Source: Rhodococcus rhodochrous | GTDB lineage: Bacteria; Actinomycetota; Actinomycetes; Mycobacteriales; Mycobacteriaceae | Length of the DNA stretch: 64,000 nucleotides | Reading direction: 5' to 3' | Assembly: GCF_900187265.1 (NCBI RefSeq) | Contig: NZ_LT906450.1 | Location: 3,649,444-3,713,443 of the forward strand | Shown: in pieces, positions 1 through 10,437 of the stretch | Layout: each line of letters opens with the position of its first letter | Position numbering within the stretch: position 1 is the first letter of the stretch | Position numbers and translations under genes: made by a program | The notes under the pieces: generated by a model | Seen by the model: the letters and a program-made list of their open reading frames with translations, nothing else | What the model was told of the DNA's origin: nothing | Database searches by the model: none

Positions 1-453
1 GACGCAGTGGGGCATCTCGGGCCGGATCTGCTCGGCCCCGACTGGGATCCCGAGCGCGCGGCGGCGAATCTCGCGGGCGACCCGAACCGCCCCATCGGGG
101 TGGCCCTGCTCGATCAGCGCATCATGGCCGGCGTCGGCAACGTGTACCGCTCCGAGCTGTGCTTCCTGCGTGGCGTCGATCCGTGGACACCGGTCGCGCA
201 GGCCGGGGATCCTGCGGCGTGGGTCGACCTCGCGCACCGGTTGCTGATCGCGAACCGCGACCGGACGACCCGCATCACCACCGGCGACCGGCGCCCCGGC
301 CGCAATCTGTGGGTCTACGGACGTCGTGGGAAGCCGTGCAGGCGGTGCCGGACTCCGATCCGGTCCGGTGAGATCGGCACCGCGACCGATCCCGAGCGCG
401 TGGTCTACCGGTGCCCGCGATGTCAGCCGCGTCCGGAAGGATCTCCGGCCTGA
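1..453 (+). CDS. nei: Nei/Fpg-family DNA glycosylase (endonuclease VIII-like), 3' part only
   Basis: This is the C-terminal part of a base-excision-repair glycosylase/AP-lyase; the catalytic N-terminus lies upstream of the window and the frame is open from base 1. The visible part has the helix-two-turn-helix DNA-binding region ([20 protein letters not shown], with the conserved GVGN turn) and a C-terminal zinc finger, CRRC about 20 residues before CPRC. Both are hallmarks of Fpg/Nei enzymes that remove oxidised bases. The order glycosylase then glpD and lpdA matches M. tuberculosis Rv3297 (nei), which supports Nei over Fpg. Its last 31 bases overlap the 3' end of the convergent TetR gene. 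Confidence 0.9.
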   Translation, partial: DAVGHLGPDLLGPDWDPERAAANLAGDPNRPIGVALLDQRIMAGVGNVYRSELCFLRGVDPWTPVAQAGDPAAWVDLAHRLLIANRDRTTRITTGDRRPGRNLWVYGRRGKPCRRCRTPIRSGEIGTATDPERVVYRCPRCQPRPEGSPA

Positions 454-1091
454 TCGCCCTGCAGGCACGCCGCCCTGCCGGCGTCCTCGACGAGCGCGAC
501 ACAGTGCCGGACGAGGGTCTCTCGCGACACCGCGAGGTCGCCTTCGAGATATCCCATGAACAGGCTGGTGAGGGCACCGACGACACCCACGGCCACCATG
601 TGGCGCTGCCCCTCGTCGCCGCCCGGCGGTAGCTGGTCGCGGACCAGCGCGACGAAGGCCGGGGCGAGTTCGATACCGCGCCGGCTGATCGCGGGTTCGC
701 GCAACGGAGCGAGGAGGAGCACGCGTCCCTTCGGGGGATCGTCGACCATGAGCTCGACGAACGCCCGCACCGCGGCCTCGGCGCGGCCGGTGGGGGGCGC
801 GGAGAGCACCGCGTCGGCCAGCGCGTCGCGGGCGCGGTCTGCGACACGGGCGTAGACCTCGCGGACGAAGGTGTCGCGGTCGGTGAAGCTCTCGTAGAAG
901 TACCGTTCGGTGAGTTCGGCGGCCCGGCACACGGCCCGGACGTTCGCCGCCGCGCCGTCGGGCGCTCCGAGCAGTTCGACGCCTACGGCGAGGAGACGTT
1001 CTCTGCGCAGCCGACGGCGTTCGTCGATGCCGACGCCCGCCCAGCTGCGGCGCGTGGTGTCCACCTTCTCGCTTCCCATCGTCGACTGCAT
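423..1091 (-). CDS. TetR/AcrR-family transcriptional regulator
   Basis: 222-residue repressor-type protein. The N-terminal helix-turn-helix covers roughly residues 25-75 ([12 protein letters not shown]...[23 protein letters not shown]), with the typical ‘YFYESF.DRD’ recognition-helix end of TetR proteins. The rest is a helical ligand-binding domain that I cannot assign to a ligand. A second ATG four codons in (position 1079) is an alternative start. A TAGGAT element ends nine bases before the first ATG, which fits a transcript with almost no leader. It is convergent with, and overlaps, the Nei gene by 31 bases. The gene at 1243 diverges from it and is a possible target. Function unknown beyond the family. 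Confidence 0.85.
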   Translation of the reverse strand: MQSTMGSEKVDTTRRSWAGVGIDERRRLRRERLLAVGVELLGAPDGAAANVRAVCRAAELTERYFYESFTDRDTFVREVYARVADRARDALADAVLSAPPTGRAEAAVRAFVELMVDDPPKGRVLLLAPLREPAISRRGIELAPAFVALVRDQLPPGGDEGQRHMVAVGVVGALTSLFMGYLEGDLAVSRETLVRHCVALVEDAGRAACLQGDQAGDPSGRG

Positions 1092-1242
1092 GCCGGCCGA
1101 ATCCTACTCCGACGAGGAAGAACGACCCGGCGATGTAGTGCAGCCCGAAGGTGACGGAGCGCCACCGTCCCACCGCCGTTTCACCCTGACACGACCTTCC
1201 GGTGGACGCGTCACCGGGGACGATGTGTGTCACGCTAGCGAA

Positions 1243-1764
1243 GTGTCCACACCCTCGTTCCTGTTGACCCAACAGCGCCATCCCCTGTCGCCGAGTTCGG
1301 CGGCCTCCCGTATCAGCGCATATGTCTACGGCAACATCCTGGTGCTGGCTGCGCTCGTCCCCATCACGACGTCTCCCGAGTACGTGGGAATCGCCATCGT
1401 CCTCGGCACCGCACTGTCGACATTCATCGCCCACGTCTTCGCGGAGACGGTCGCGCAGGCCGTCCGGTCGGGTGAACAACTCACGCGCAGCGAACGCATC
1501 GAGGAACTCCGCGACTCCGTTCCCATCCTGTCGTCCGCGGTGTTGCCCTGCCTGATCCTCCTGACGGCCTGGATCGGCTGGCTCGAACCACGCACCGCCC
1601 ACATCCTCGCCGAGGTCGCGGTGCTCGTCCGTATCGGGTCGACGATCTTCGTCGTGCGCCGGCTCCAGGGCCGCAGACCGACCACCCGGACCGTGGTCAC
1701 CGCGATCGGCCTCGCTCTGGTCGCCACGGTGGTGGTGATCGTCAAGGTGATTCTCACGCACTGA
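1243..1764 (+). CDS. Small integral membrane protein, function unknown
   Basis: 173 residues from a GTG start; the open frame extends further upstream but that part lies antisense to the TetR gene and looks non-coding. The sequence has four likely membrane segments: around residues 25-45 (YVYGNILVLAALVPI), 47-70 (YVGIAIVLGTALSTFIAHVF), 100-120 (ILSSAVLPCLILLTAWIGWL) and 150-172 (AIGLALVATVVVIVKVIL). A conserved-looking loop (AETVAQAVRSGEQLTRSERIEELRDSVPIL) sits between segments 2 and 3. I do not recognise a family. It diverges from the TetR gene and is convergent with glpD, six bases away. Confidence 0.7.
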   Translation: MSTPSFLLTQQRHPLSPSSAASRISAYVYGNILVLAALVPITTSPEYVGIAIVLGTALSTFIAHVFAETVAQAVRSGEQLTRSERIEELRDSVPILSSAVLPCLILLTAWIGWLEPRTAHILAEVAVLVRIGSTIFVVRRLQGRRPTTRTVVTAIGLALVATVVVIVKVILTH

Positions 1765-1770
1765 CGCCGG

Positions 1771-3501
1771 TCAGGTGATCGGCACCGGTTCGAGGATCTC
1801 CGGCCGAGCCTCGGGGGCCGCTGCCCTCAGTGCGTCCGCGGATTCGTCGTCGGGTCGGTTCTGCGACTCGATCTCCGCCTCGACGCGCGCCCGATAGGTC
1901 GCGACCTCCCGGTCGATCATCGCGTCGTCCCAGCCCAGGACAGGAGCGACCAGCCGGGCCGTCTGCTCCGCGCAGTGCAGGCCGCGGTGCGGGTACTCGA
2001 TCGAGATGCGGGTCCGGCGCGCCAGCAGGTCCTCGAGGTGCAGAGCGCCCTCGGCGGCCGCCCCGTAGACCACCTCGACCTGCAGGTACTGCGGGGCATC
2101 GGTCAGCGGTTCGAGCAGCTCGGGCCGACCCTTCGCGAGGCTCAGCACGTCCTCGACGAGGGAGCCGTAGCGGTCGAGCAGATGCTTGACGCGGTAGGGA
2201 TGCAGACCGTACTGCTCGGCGAGGTGCATGGTCTGGTTGACCAGCGCGAAGTATCCGTCGGCCCCGACGAGGGGCACCTTCGCGGTGATCGACGATGCGA
2301 TCCGGGCCGGGATGTCCTCGGCCGCGAGATCTATGGCGTCCTCGGCCATGACGCGGTAGGTCGTGTACTTGCCGCCGGCGACGGCCACGAGCCCGGGTGC
2401 CACCCGGGCGACCGCGTGCTCACGCGACAGCTTCGACGTCTCGTCGCTCTCTCCCGCCAGCAACGGTCGCAGACCGGCGTAGACGCCGTCGATGTCGTCG
2501 TGGGTGAGCGGGACGACGAGCACGCGGTTGACGTGGTCGAGGATGTAGTCGATGTCGACCTTCGTCGCCGCCGGGTGCGCCAGGTCGAGATTCCAGTCGG
2601 TGTCGGTGGTGCCGATGATCCAGTGGTTGCCCCACGGGATGACGAACAGCACCGACTTCTCGGTGCGCAGGATGATCGCCGAGTCGCTGACGATCCGGTC
2701 GCGGGGCACGACGATGTGCACGCCCTTCGACGCGCGGACCCGGAATCGGCCGCGTTGCCGCGACAACGACTGGATCTCGTCGGTCCACACACCGGTCGCG
2801 TTGATCACCGCGTGCGCCCGTACTTCGGTGACCGAACCGTCCTCGCTGTCGCGCACCCGCACACCCGACACGCGGTCGGCCTCGCGCAGGAAACCGACGA
2901 CCTGCGTCGAAGTGCGTACGACCGCACCGTAGTGCGCGGCCGTCCGCGCGACGGTCATGGTGTGCCGGGCGTCGTCGACGACCGTGTCGTAGTAGCGGAT
3001 TCCACCGACGAGCGAATTGCGCTTGAGACCGGGAACCATCCGCAGTGCACCCGACCGGGTCAGGTGCTTCTGCGCCGGAACGGACTTCGCGCCGCCGAGA
3101 CGGTCGTAGAGGAAGATGCCCGCCGCGACATAGGGCCTCTCCCACACGCGATGGGTGAGCGGGAAGAGGAACTTCAGCGGCCTGACCAGGTGCGGGGCCA
3201 GGGTCGTCAATGCGAGTTCGCGCTCGCGCAAGGCTTCCCGCACCAGACCGAATTCGAGCTGTTCGAGATAGCGCAGGCCGCCGTGGAACATCTTCGACGA
3301 CCGGCTCGACGTACCGGACGCGAAGTCGCGGGCCTCGACGAGCGCGACCCGCAGGCCCCGGGTCGCGGCGTCGAGCGCTGCTCCCGCCCCGACGACGCCA
3401 CCGCCGATGACGACGACGTCGAACTGTTCGGTGGCGAGACGACGCCAGGCGTCGGCGCGCTGTTGCGGTCCGAGGAGTTGCACACCCGATTGGTTGGTCA
3501 C
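1771..3501 (-). CDS. glpD: Aerobic glycerol-3-phosphate dehydrogenase
   Basis: FAD enzyme that oxidises sn-glycerol 3-phosphate to dihydroxyacetone phosphate and passes electrons to the membrane quinone pool. 576 residues from GTG 3501, the usual length. The Rossmann FAD motif is at about residues 27-50 ([21 protein letters not shown]), followed by [19 protein letters not shown], a GlpD signature. The C-terminal GlpD cap domain carries the tract [17 protein letters not shown]. The start was chosen because a GGGAG ribosome site precedes GTG and everything further upstream overlaps the glpK promoter region. It diverges from glpK across a 139-bp spacer that holds a perfect tandem repeat. Confidence 0.95.
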   Translation of the reverse strand: MTNQSGVQLLGPQQRADAWRRLATEQFDVVVIGGGVVGAGAALDAATRGLRVALVEARDFASGTSSRSSKMFHGGLRYLEQLEFGLVREALRERELALTTLAPHLVRPLKFLFPLTHRVWERPYVAAGIFLYDRLGGAKSVPAQKHLTRSGALRMVPGLKRNSLVGGIRYYDTVVDDARHTMTVARTAAHYGAVVRTSTQVVGFLREADRVSGVRVRDSEDGSVTEVRAHAVINATGVWTDEIQSLSRQRGRFRVRASKGVHIVVPRDRIVSDSAIILRTEKSVLFVIPWGNHWIIGTTDTDWNLDLAHPAATKVDIDYILDHVNRVLVVPLTHDDIDGVYAGLRPLLAGESDETSKLSREHAVARVAPGLVAVAGGKYTTYRVMAEDAIDLAAEDIPARIASSITAKVPLVGADGYFALVNQTMHLAEQYGLHPYRVKHLLDRYGSLVEDVLSLAKGRPELLEPLTDAPQYLQVEVVYGAAAEGALHLEDLLARRTRISIEYPHRGLHCAEQTARLVAPVLGWDDAMIDREVATYRARVEAEIESQNRPDDESADALRAAAPEARPEILEPVPIT

Positions 3502-3528
3502 CGCACCCGCTCCCGTGAGTCGCCGACG

Positions 3529-3574
3529 TATCCCGATCAAGGCTAGTAGCTTATCCCGATCAAGGCTAGTAGCT
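3529..3574. repeat. Perfect 23-bp tandem repeat (x2) in the glpD–glpK divergent promoter region
   Basis: Two identical 23-bp units sit head to tail at 3529-3551 and 3552-3574, each running from TATCCCGATC to AGTAGCT. They lie 28 bp upstream of the glpD start and 66 bp upstream of the glpK start, where an operator for a glycerol regulator would be expected. Each copy ends in TAGCT followed by T, a possible TANNNT -10 for glpK. No inverted repeat is obvious inside the unit. A regulatory role is inference. Confidence 0.85.
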
Positions 3575-3640
3575 TCGGACCCGCAGCGCGCAGCGGAAGC
3601 GTTGCCGAACCGAGCCGTCCCCTTCACCCGAGGACCACCT

Positions 3641-5155
3641 GTGAACCAGTTCATCGCGGCGATCGACCAGGGCACCACGTCCAGCCGGTGCATCATCTTC
3701 GACCACGACGGGCGCATCGTCTCGCTCGCGCAGAAGGAGCACCGCCAGTTCCTCCCGCGGTCGGGATGGGTCGAACACGACCCGGAAGAGCTGTGGCTCA
3801 ACACCCGTGAGGTGGGCGCCGCGGCACTCGCCAAGGCAGATCTGCGACGCAGCGACATCGCGGCGATCGGTCTGACGAACCAGCGCGAGACCACGGTGGT
3901 GTGGGACCGCACCACCGGAAAACCGGTGTACAACGCGATCGTCTGGCAGGACACCCGCACCGACAGGCTCGTCGAGGAACTCGCCGGTGACGCCGGGCCC
4001 GACCGTTACCGCGAGGTCACCGGCCTGCCGCTGTCGACCTATTTCGCCGGACCGAAGGTGCGGTGGATCCTCGACAACGTCGACGGTGCCCGCGAGCGCG
4101 CCGAGGCCGGCGACCTCGCGTTCGGCACCGTCGACAGCTGGATCCTGTGGAACCTCACCGGCGGTGTCGGCGAGGAGGGCCAGCCACCCGGACTGCACAT
4201 CACCGATGTGACCAACGCCTCCCGCACACTGCTGATGAATCTCGGGACGCAGCAGTGGGATCCGGAGATCTGCGCCGAACTCGATATCCCGGAGTCGATG
4301 CTGCCGGAGATCCACAGCTCGTCGGAGGTGTACGGGCACGCCCGCGAACGTGGACCGCTCGCCGGGGTTCCGATCGCCGGCATCCTCGGCGACCAACAGG
4401 CCGCGACCTTCGGTCAGGGCTGCCTGTCCCCCGGCGAAGCGAAGAACACCTACGGCACCGGCAACTTCCTGCTGCTCAACACCGGCACGACCCCGGTCCG
4501 CAGCGAGCACGGCCTGATCACCACCGTCTGCTATCGAATCGGCGACGCTCCCGCGGTCTACGCCCTCGAAGGGTCGGTGGCCGTGACCGGTTCGCTCGTG
4601 CAGTGGCTGCGCGACAATCTCGGGCTCATCCGGTCCGCCGACGAGATCGAGGCGCTCGCTGCGAGCGTCCCCGACAACGGCGGGGCGTATTTCGTGCCGG
4701 CCTTCTCGGGTTTGTTCGCGCCGCGCTGGCGACCCGACGCGCGGGGCGTCATCGCCGGCCTGACACGCTTCGTCGAGAAGGGGCACCTCGCCCGGGCGGC
4801 GCTCGAGGCGACGGCCTACCAGACTCGGGAGGTCATCGAGGCGATGAACGCCGACTCCGGCGTCGACCTGCGCACCCTCAAGGTGGACGGCGGCATGGTC
4901 GCCAACGATCTGCTCATGCAGTTCCAGTCCGACATCCTCGGTGTGCCGGTCGTACGGCCCACCGTGTCCGAGACCACCGCGCTCGGTGCCGCCTACGCGG
5001 CCGGTCTCGCCGTGGGTTTCTGGGAGGACGAGGAGGACATCCGCCGTAACTGGACCGCGGACCGCACGTGGGAACCGGCGATGCCGGTCGACGAGCGCGA
5101 GCGCTTGTTCGGCGAATGGAACAAGGCGGTCGAACGCACCTACGACTGGGCCTGA
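3641..5155 (+). CDS. glpK: Glycerol kinase
   Basis: FGGY-family kinase that phosphorylates glycerol with ATP to glycerol 3-phosphate, the substrate of the divergent GlpD. 504 residues, standard length, from GTG 3641 with GAGGA six bases upstream. The ATPase-fold phosphate loop DQGTTSSRC is at residues 9-17. Other family signatures are [28 protein letters not shown] and the second FGGY signature [24 protein letters not shown]. Open reading frame upstream of this GTG overlaps glpD in antisense and was discarded. A hairpin terminator follows at 5157. The glpD/glpK pair makes a complete glycerol-to-DHAP route. Confidence 0.96.
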   Translation: MNQFIAAIDQGTTSSRCIIFDHDGRIVSLAQKEHRQFLPRSGWVEHDPEELWLNTREVGAAALAKADLRRSDIAAIGLTNQRETTVVWDRTTGKPVYNAIVWQDTRTDRLVEELAGDAGPDRYREVTGLPLSTYFAGPKVRWILDNVDGARERAEAGDLAFGTVDSWILWNLTGGVGEEGQPPGLHITDVTNASRTLLMNLGTQQWDPEICAELDIPESMLPEIHSSSEVYGHARERGPLAGVPIAGILGDQQAATFGQGCLSPGEAKNTYGTGNFLLLNTGTTPVRSEHGLITTVCYRIGDAPAVYALEGSVAVTGSLVQWLRDNLGLIRSADEIEALAASVPDNGGAYFVPAFSGLFAPRWRPDARGVIAGLTRFVEKGHLARAALEATAYQTREVIEAMNADSGVDLRTLKVDGGMVANDLLMQFQSDILGVPVVRPTVSETTALGAAYAAGLAVGFWEDEEDIRRNWTADRTWEPAMPVDERERLFGEWNKAVERTYDWA

Positions 5156-5156
5156 G

Positions 5157-5186
5157 CAGGGCGGGATCGCCGTCTATCCCGCCCTG
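5157..5186. terminator. Bidirectional hairpin terminator between glpK and lpdA
   Basis: A 10-bp perfect stem (CAGGGCGGGA / TCCCGCCCTG) with a 10-base loop begins just after the glpK stop and ends eight bases before the lpdA stop. It is GC-rich and could end transcription from either side. Confidence 0.75.
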
Positions 5187-5194
5187 TCCGGTGT

Positions 5195-6592
5195 CTAGTC
5201 CAGATCGTCGTGGCGCATCAGCTGGCGGGCGGCCTCGGTGACCGATCCACTCAGCGACGGGTAGACCGAGAAGGTCTGCGCGAGGTCGTTGACCGACAGG
5301 TTGTTCTGCACCGCCAACGCGATGGGGAGGATGAGTTCTGACGCGGTCGGCGCAACGACCACACCGCCGATGACCACACCGGTCGCAGGACGGCAGAAGA
5401 TCTTCACGAAACCGCGTCGCAGACCGGACATCTTGGCGCGCGGGTTGGTGTTGAGCGGGAGCATGACGGTGCGGGCGGGCACCTCGCCCTTGTCGATCGT
5501 CGCCTGACTGACACCGACGGCGGCGATCTCGGGTCGCGTGAACACCGCGGCTGCAACGGTTTTCAGCTTGATGGGGCTCACGCCCTCACCGAGCGCGTGG
5601 TAGATCGCGATGCGGCCCTGCATGGCCGCGACCGACGCGAGCGGCAGCAGTCCGGTGCAGTCGCCCGCGGCATAGATGCCGGGGACGGCGGTGCGGGAGA
5701 CGCGGTCGACGGGAAGGTAACCACCCCGGTCGAGTTCGAGTCCGACCTTGTCGAGACCGAGATTGCGAGTGTTGGGCACCGAGCCGACGGTCATCAGCAC
5801 GTGGCTGCCCTCGACGATGCGGCCGTCGGCGAGGAGCACGCGGACGCCGTCCTCCGTGCGTTCGACCCGGTCGGCGCGGGCGTGCTTGACGAGGGTCACA
5901 CCACGCTCGGTGAGGACGTCCTCGAGCACGAGAGCCGCGTCCTCGTCCTCGTGCGGCAGGATCCGGTCGCGGCTCGAGACGACGGTGACCCGCACGCCGA
6001 CCTCGGTGTAGGCGGAGACGAACTCGGCGCCGGTGACGCCCGAACCGACGACGACGAGGTGCTCGGGCAGCTTCTCGAGGTCGTAGAGCTGACGCCAGGT
6101 GAGGATCCGCTCACCGTCCGGCTCCGCACCCGGCAGGATGCGCGGGCTCGCGCCGGTCGCGATCAGCACGACGTCGGCGTCGAGCACCTTCTCCTCGCCG
6201 GTCAGCAGCTTGGCGCGCACCTGGTGGGCAGCCATGCCGGGCTGCGCGTCGACGAGTTCGCCGTAACCGGAGAACAGCTTCACCCCGGCGGCCTCGAGCT
6301 TGGTGCGGATGTCGGCGGACTGCGCGCGGGCCAGGCTCTTCACACGGCCGTGGACCTGAGGCAGCGACACCTCGGCGCGTTCGAGCTCGATGCCCAGGTC
6401 GGCGGCGCGGCGCATGTCGGTGCGCACGCCGGTCGAGGCGATGAAGGTCTTGGAAGGGACGCAGTCGAAGAGCACGCAGGCGCCACCGATCCCGTCCGAA
6501 TCGATCAGTGACACCGTCGCGCCGTACTGGGATGCCACCAGCGCCGCCTCGTATCCTGCGGGGCCGCCGCCGATGATGACGATCCGGGTCAT
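5195..6592 (-). CDS. lpdA: NAD(P)H quinone reductase of the flavoprotein disulfide reductase family (LpdA)
   Basis: 465-residue FAD/NAD(P)H oxidoreductase. It has the FAD motif VIIGGGPAGYEAA (residues 5-17), the redox pair C39-VLFD-C44, the NAD(P)H motif VVVGSGVTGAEFVSAY and the FAD-binding AAGDCTG. The C-terminal catalytic His-Glu dyad of true lipoamide dehydrogenases (HxHPTxSE) is replaced by VYPSLSG, so Tyr444 and Gly449 stand where His and Glu belong. That loss is known for M. tuberculosis LpdA (Rv3303c), which reduces quinones rather than lipoamide; the same role is inferred here. ATG 6592 is preceded by AGAGGAGA. The position next to glpD and a cyclotransferase-like gene matches M. tuberculosis. 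Confidence 0.92.
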   Translation of the reverse strand: MTRIVIIGGGPAGYEAALVASQYGATVSLIDSDGIGGACVLFDCVPSKTFIASTGVRTDMRRAADLGIELERAEVSLPQVHGRVKSLARAQSADIRTKLEAAGVKLFSGYGELVDAQPGMAAHQVRAKLLTGEEKVLDADVVLIATGASPRILPGAEPDGERILTWRQLYDLEKLPEHLVVVGSGVTGAEFVSAYTEVGVRVTVVSSRDRILPHEDEDAALVLEDVLTERGVTLVKHARADRVERTEDGVRVLLADGRIVEGSHVLMTVGSVPNTRNLGLDKVGLELDRGGYLPVDRVSRTAVPGIYAAGDCTGLLPLASVAAMQGRIAIYHALGEGVSPIKLKTVAAAVFTRPEIAAVGVSQATIDKGEVPARTVMLPLNTNPRAKMSGLRRGFVKIFCRPATGVVIGGVVVAPTASELILPIALAVQNNLSVNDLAQTFSVYPSLSGSVTEAARQLMRHDDLD

Positions 6593-6804
6593 TGTTCTCC
6601 TCTGTATCGATTCCGAAGGGTGCCGGGTCGGGCTGCACGTGGGCGCCTGGTGGGCACACACGTCGGTCCTAACGCTATGCCAATGCCCCCACCTCGCGCA
6701 CAAGGACCGGTGGACCCGGCACATCGGAGCCCTTCGACACTCCTCGTCCGCCCCTGCGCCGCCCCTCCGACGACTCCGGTGGACGACGGGTTAGCCTTAA
6801 CCTC

Positions 6805-7275
6805 GTGCCGATCTACGCCGCCTACGGGTCCAACATGCATCCGGAGCAGATGCTGACGCGCTGCCCGCATTCGCCGATGGCGGGAACCGGGTGGTTGCAC
6901 GGTTGGCGACTGACCTTCGCCGGCGCCGACATCGGCTGGGAGGGCGCCCTCGCGACGGTCGTCGAGGATCCCGATTCCAAGGTGTTCGTGGTGCTCTACG
7001 ACGTGCCGGAGGACGACGAGCGCAGTCTCGACCGTTGGGAGGGGGCCGAACTCGGTTTCCACCGCAAGATCCGCGTGCGTGTCGACACCGCCGACGGCCC
7101 GGTCCTCGCATGGCTGTACGTCGTCGACGGCTACGAGGGCGGACTGCCGTCGGCCCGCTATCTGGGTGTGATGGCCGACGCGGCCGAGATCGCCGGAGCG
7201 CCCGCCGACTACGTGCGGGATCTGCGGACCCGCAACAGCCGCAACGTCGGACCGGGACGACCCGGCAGCTTCTGA
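6805..7275 (+). CDS. Gamma-glutamylcyclotransferase-like protein
   Basis: 156-residue protein of the BtrG/AIG2-like gamma-glutamylcyclotransferase fold, homologous in position to M. tuberculosis Rv3304. The N-terminal AAYGSNMHPEQM is the YGSN substrate-binding loop, and DRWEGAELGFHRK contains the Glu expected as general acid/base (LDxxEG..YxR pattern). The substrate is unknown; family members cyclise gamma-glutamyl amines or peptides. The GTG start is leaderless by sequence: TAGCCT at 6792-6797 ends seven bases before it. It diverges from lpdA across about 210 bp in which I see nothing else, and is convergent with the amidohydrolase gene, four bases away. Confidence 0.85.
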   Translation: MPIYAAYGSNMHPEQMLTRCPHSPMAGTGWLHGWRLTFAGADIGWEGALATVVEDPDSKVFVVLYDVPEDDERSLDRWEGAELGFHRKIRVRVDTADGPVLAWLYVVDGYEGGLPSARYLGVMADAAEIAGAPADYVRDLRTRNSRNVGPGRPGSF

Positions 7276-7279
7276 GTCC

Positions 7280-8437
7280 TCAGCCGGCGCCGAGCACCAG
7301 ATTCGTCATCACCCGCACACCCACGGCGAGCGCACGCTCATCGAGATCGAAGGTGGGCTGGTGGATGTCGAGCTCGGGTCCGACCCCCGGCCACACCCCG
7401 AGGCGACCCATGGCGCCGGGGACGTGTTCGAGGTACCACGAGAAGTCTTCTCCCCCACCGGATTGCGGGGTGTCCGCCAGGGCGTCGGGGCCGGTCGCGC
7501 GGATCGCGTCCTCGAACATGCGCGCCGACACCTCGTCGTTGACCACCGGCGGCACACCGCGGCGGTAGTTCAGTTCGTAGCTGACGCCCGTGGGTGCGAG
7601 CAGACCGTGCACGATCTCGCGGACCATCGGTTCGAGCAGTTGCCAGGTGTCGTGATCGCCGGTGCGCACGGTGCCCGCGAGCATGCCCGTCCGCGGGATC
7701 GCGTTCGGTGCCTTGCCTGCGCTGACCGCACCCCACACCATGACCGTGCCGGTCCGCGGATCGATGCGACGACTGAGCATGCCGGGAAGACCCGTGATGA
7801 CGGCACCGAGGCCGTAGACGAGATCGCCGGTCAGGTGCGGCCGGGAGGTGTGCCCACCGGGCGAGTCGAGGACGAGTTCGACGGTGTCGGCCGCCGAGGT
7901 GATCGCTCCGACCCTCATACCGACCTTGCCCGCCTCGAGACGCGGGTCGCAGTGCAGCGCGAAGATCCGCGAGACCCCGTCGAGCCCGCCCGCCGCGACG
8001 ACGTCGAGCGCTCCGCCGGGCATGACCTCCTCGGCGGGCTGGAAGACCAGCCGGACACCGACCGGGAGTTCGGGCATCGAGGCCAGGGCCAGGCCCGCAC
8101 CGAGCACGACGGTGGTGTGAGCGTCGTGCCCGCACGCATGCGAGACGCCGGGAACGGTCGATTCGAACGGCAGTCCGGTGGTCTCCTGCATCGGCAGGGC
8201 GTCCATGTCGGCCCGCAGCGCGATCCGCGGTCCGTCGGCCGGGCCGAGATCGCAGATCAGACCGGTGCCGCGCGGCAGAACCTTCGGGTCGAGCCCGGCG
8301 GCGCGCAGGTGCTTCGCGACGAACTCGGTGGTGGCGTACTCCTGCCGGGCGAGCTCCGGATTCGCATGGATGTGGCGGCGCCAGAGCGAGAGGTCCTCGG
8401 TGTGGCGGTCCAACCACTTCTCGACGTACGGGTTCAT
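7280..8437 (-). CDS. amiA1: M20-family amidohydrolase (AmiA1-like)
   Basis: 385-residue metal-dependent amidohydrolase/carboxypeptidase of peptidase family M20D, the group that hydrolyses N-acyl amino acids or indole-acetyl conjugates. The metal motif [17 protein letters not shown] is complete, with the bridging Cys and two His; PAEEVMPGG supplies the catalytic Glu pair, and [10 protein letters not shown] is the C-terminal metal-ligand region. The start ATG (8437) overlaps the stop of the upstream gene by four bases (ATGA), so the two are translationally coupled. The pair matches M. tuberculosis amiA1/amiB1 (Rv3305c/Rv3306c) in order. Substrate unknown. Confidence 0.9.
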   Translation of the reverse strand: MNPYVEKWLDRHTEDLSLWRRHIHANPELARQEYATTEFVAKHLRAAGLDPKVLPRGTGLICDLGPADGPRIALRADMDALPMQETTGLPFESTVPGVSHACGHDAHTTVVLGAGLALASMPELPVGVRLVFQPAEEVMPGGALDVVAAGGLDGVSRIFALHCDPRLEAGKVGMRVGAITSAADTVELVLDSPGGHTSRPHLTGDLVYGLGAVITGLPGMLSRRIDPRTGTVMVWGAVSAGKAPNAIPRTGMLAGTVRTGDHDTWQLLEPMVREIVHGLLAPTGVSYELNYRRGVPPVVNDEVSARMFEDAIRATGPDALADTPQSGGGEDFSWYLEHVPGAMGRLGVWPGVGPELDIHQPTFDLDERALAVGVRVMTNLVLGAG

Positions 8438-9594
8438 CGGCGGCCGACCTGTTCCAGGAGCCGTGCCCGGTGTACCGGATCGGTCGCCGCGCGCACGGCG
8501 GTCGCTGCGAGCGCACGCGCTCCGTCGAGTACTGCCCGATCGGCGGACTCGGTGACGCATGCGGCCGCGAAGGCGGCCTGATGTGTCACCGCGCCACCGG
8601 AGTCGAGTCCGATGACCGGATGGATTCCCGGCACCACGTTCGTCACGTTTCCCATGTCGGTACTGCCCAGGGGGCGCGCTCCTTCCTCCTCGACGGGCAG
8701 CGGTCGGCGCCCGAGATCGATGATCTCCTCACGATATGCCTGCACCAGCCACGGGTCGGGAGTGAGTTCGGTGTAGGTCGGCGAGACCGTCCGGATCCGG
8801 TGGTTGCATCCGGTGGCCAGCGCCCCTGCGGCGAAGCAGTTGCGTGCGCGTTCGACGAGGTCGTCGAGGAGTTCGCTCGTCCCGGCCCGCAGGTAGTACA
8901 GCAGTTCGGTGTGGCTGGGCACGATGTTCGGTGCCGTCCCGCCCTGCGCGACGATCCCGTGGATCTGCTGCCCGGGATGCAAATGCTGCCGCAGCAGACC
9001 GACCGCGACCTGGGCGACGGTCGCAGCGTCGGCGGCGTTGAGCCCGTATTCGGGCGCCGCGGAGGCGTGCGCCTCGCGGCCGTCGTACTCGACGGCGATG
9101 TCGGCGAGGGCGAGCGACGTCGCCCCGGTGATGTCGAACGGGCCGGGATGCACCATCATCGCCGCACCGACACCGTCGAAGACGCCGCGTTCGAGCATGA
9201 GGACCTTGCCGCCGCCGGTCTCCTCCGCGGGGGTTCCGATGACGCGGACGGTCACGTCGAGTTCGTCGGCGAGCGCGGCGAGACCGATCCCGGCGCCCAC
9301 GGCCGACGCCGCGATGATGTTGTGGCCGCACGCGTGCCCGATGCCCGGCAGCGCGTCGTACTCGGCGCAGAACGCGAGGACGAGTTCGCCGCTGCCGAAC
9401 CGCGCATCGAAGGCGGTGGGCAGGTCGGCGATGCCGGTGGTGACCTCGAAATCGTGGTCGCGCAGCACCTCGACGATCTTCGCGGCGCTCCGGTGTTCCT
9501 CGAACGCGAGTTCCGGTTCGGCGTGGATGGAATGCGACAGGCCGACGAGGGTGTCGGAAGCAGCCTCGATCGCCGTGGCGTAGTCGGTCGTCAC
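8434..9594 (-). CDS. amiB1: M20-family amidohydrolase (AmiB1/AbgB-like)
   Basis: 386-residue M20 amidohydrolase from a GTG start, first gene of a two-gene unit with the amiA1-like gene. It resembles the p-aminobenzoyl-glutamate hydrolase subgroup: the metal motif reads [17 protein letters not shown], with Asn in place of the usual Asp, as in AbgB-type enzymes. [11 protein letters not shown] carries the catalytic Glu, and [18 protein letters not shown] is typical of the C-terminal ligand region. A weak -10-like CAGACT seven bases before the GTG would fit a leaderless start. The substrate is not predictable from sequence alone; with its neighbour it may form a two-subunit enzyme as AbgA/AbgB do (inference). 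Confidence 0.88.
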   Translation of the reverse strand: MTTDYATAIEAASDTLVGLSHSIHAEPELAFEEHRSAAKIVEVLRDHDFEVTTGIADLPTAFDARFGSGELVLAFCAEYDALPGIGHACGHNIIAASAVGAGIGLAALADELDVTVRVIGTPAEETGGGKVLMLERGVFDGVGAAMMVHPGPFDITGATSLALADIAVEYDGREAHASAAPEYGLNAADAATVAQVAVGLLRQHLHPGQQIHGIVAQGGTAPNIVPSHTELLYYLRAGTSELLDDLVERARNCFAAGALATGCNHRIRTVSPTYTELTPDPWLVQAYREEIIDLGRRPLPVEEEGARPLGSTDMGNVTNVVPGIHPVIGLDSGGAVTHQAAFAAACVTESADRAVLDGARALAATAVRAATDPVHRARLLEQVGRR

Positions 9595-9672
9595 GGGGTC
9601 CAGTCTGTCATGCTCACCGCGTCCCGATCGATCGGCGCGTACGACCGGTTCGTCGACTTCGCGGCGGGGCGA

Positions 9673-10371
9673 TCAGCCGAACCGGAAGTTCGACGCGTCG
9701 GTCCGGATCTCCAGTGCCGAGATCAGCGGCGCGTGCAGACCGCGCTTGATGCCCGACAGATTCGGCCCGCGGGTGGCAGTGAGCGCCGCTGCGCGCTCGA
9801 CCGCCGCTGCGAGCACGGCGTCACCGGTGACGGCCTGCTCGGCGATGCCCGCGGCCACGGCGTCCTCACCGCCGTAGCGACGACCTGTGGTGATGGCCTC
9901 GACCGCCGTCTGGATCGGCAGGCGGGAACGGATCAGTGCGGACATCCCGACGGTGAACGGCATGTTCAGCTGCACCTCGGGCAGGCACCAGTAGCCGCGA
10001 TCGCCGCGCATCACCCGGAAGTCGTGGACGAGCGCGAGCATCGCGCCGGCACCGAAGGCGTGCCCCTGCACGGCCGCGACCGTCGCCGCGGGGAAGGTGA
10101 GCAGCCGCACGTAGAGGTCGTGGACGGAGTCCAGATAGCCCGGCAGATCCGGCAGGTTCGCGCCGACCCAGTCGATGTCGAGTCCGTTGCTCCAGAACTT
10201 TCCGGTCGCCGCGGTCACGAGGGCGGCGGGTCCGTCGTGCGCTTCCACCTCGTCGAGGAGGGAGTGGATCGCGGCGAGACGATCGGGGTGGAACCGGTTC
10301 TCGGAGACCTCCACGTCACGGTCACCGAGATGCAGGACGAAGACGTCGCCGTCACGTTCGAGGTAAGGCAT
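9673..10371 (-). CDS. Enoyl-CoA hydratase/isomerase-family protein
   Basis: 232-residue crotonase-fold protein. It keeps the oxyanion-hole motifs [13 protein letters not shown] and [22 protein letters not shown], but it is shorter than classical enoyl-CoA hydratases (about 260) and the usual catalytic Glu in the second motif reads [11 protein letters not shown]. That resembles delta3-delta2-enoyl-CoA isomerase-type members, so isomerase activity is as likely as hydratase. I chose ATG 10371 over the in-frame ATG 10383 because TATGCT sits seven bases upstream, a textbook leaderless arrangement. It diverges from the PNP gene. Confidence 0.82.
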   Translation of the reverse strand: MPYLERDGDVFVLHLGDRDVEVSENRFHPDRLAAIHSLLDEVEAHDGPAALVTAATGKFWSNGLDIDWVGANLPDLPGYLDSVHDLYVRLLTFPAATVAAVQGHAFGAGAMLALVHDFRVMRGDRGYWCLPEVQLNMPFTVGMSALIRSRLPIQTAVEAITTGRRYGGEDAVAAGIAEQAVTGDAVLAAAVERAAALTATRGPNLSGIKRGLHAPLISALEIRTDASNFRFG

Positions 10372-10437
10372 GCGCGTCAGCATACCGCGCCTACTTACCC
10401 GCGAGTAACATGCCGTGAGCGATTAGGGTCCGATGCC

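Noticed and set aside
5195-6592. Lipoamide dehydrogenase (E3) annotation
   Set aside because: The His-Glu dyad is missing and no 2-oxoacid dehydrogenase genes adjoin, so quinone reductase is preferred.
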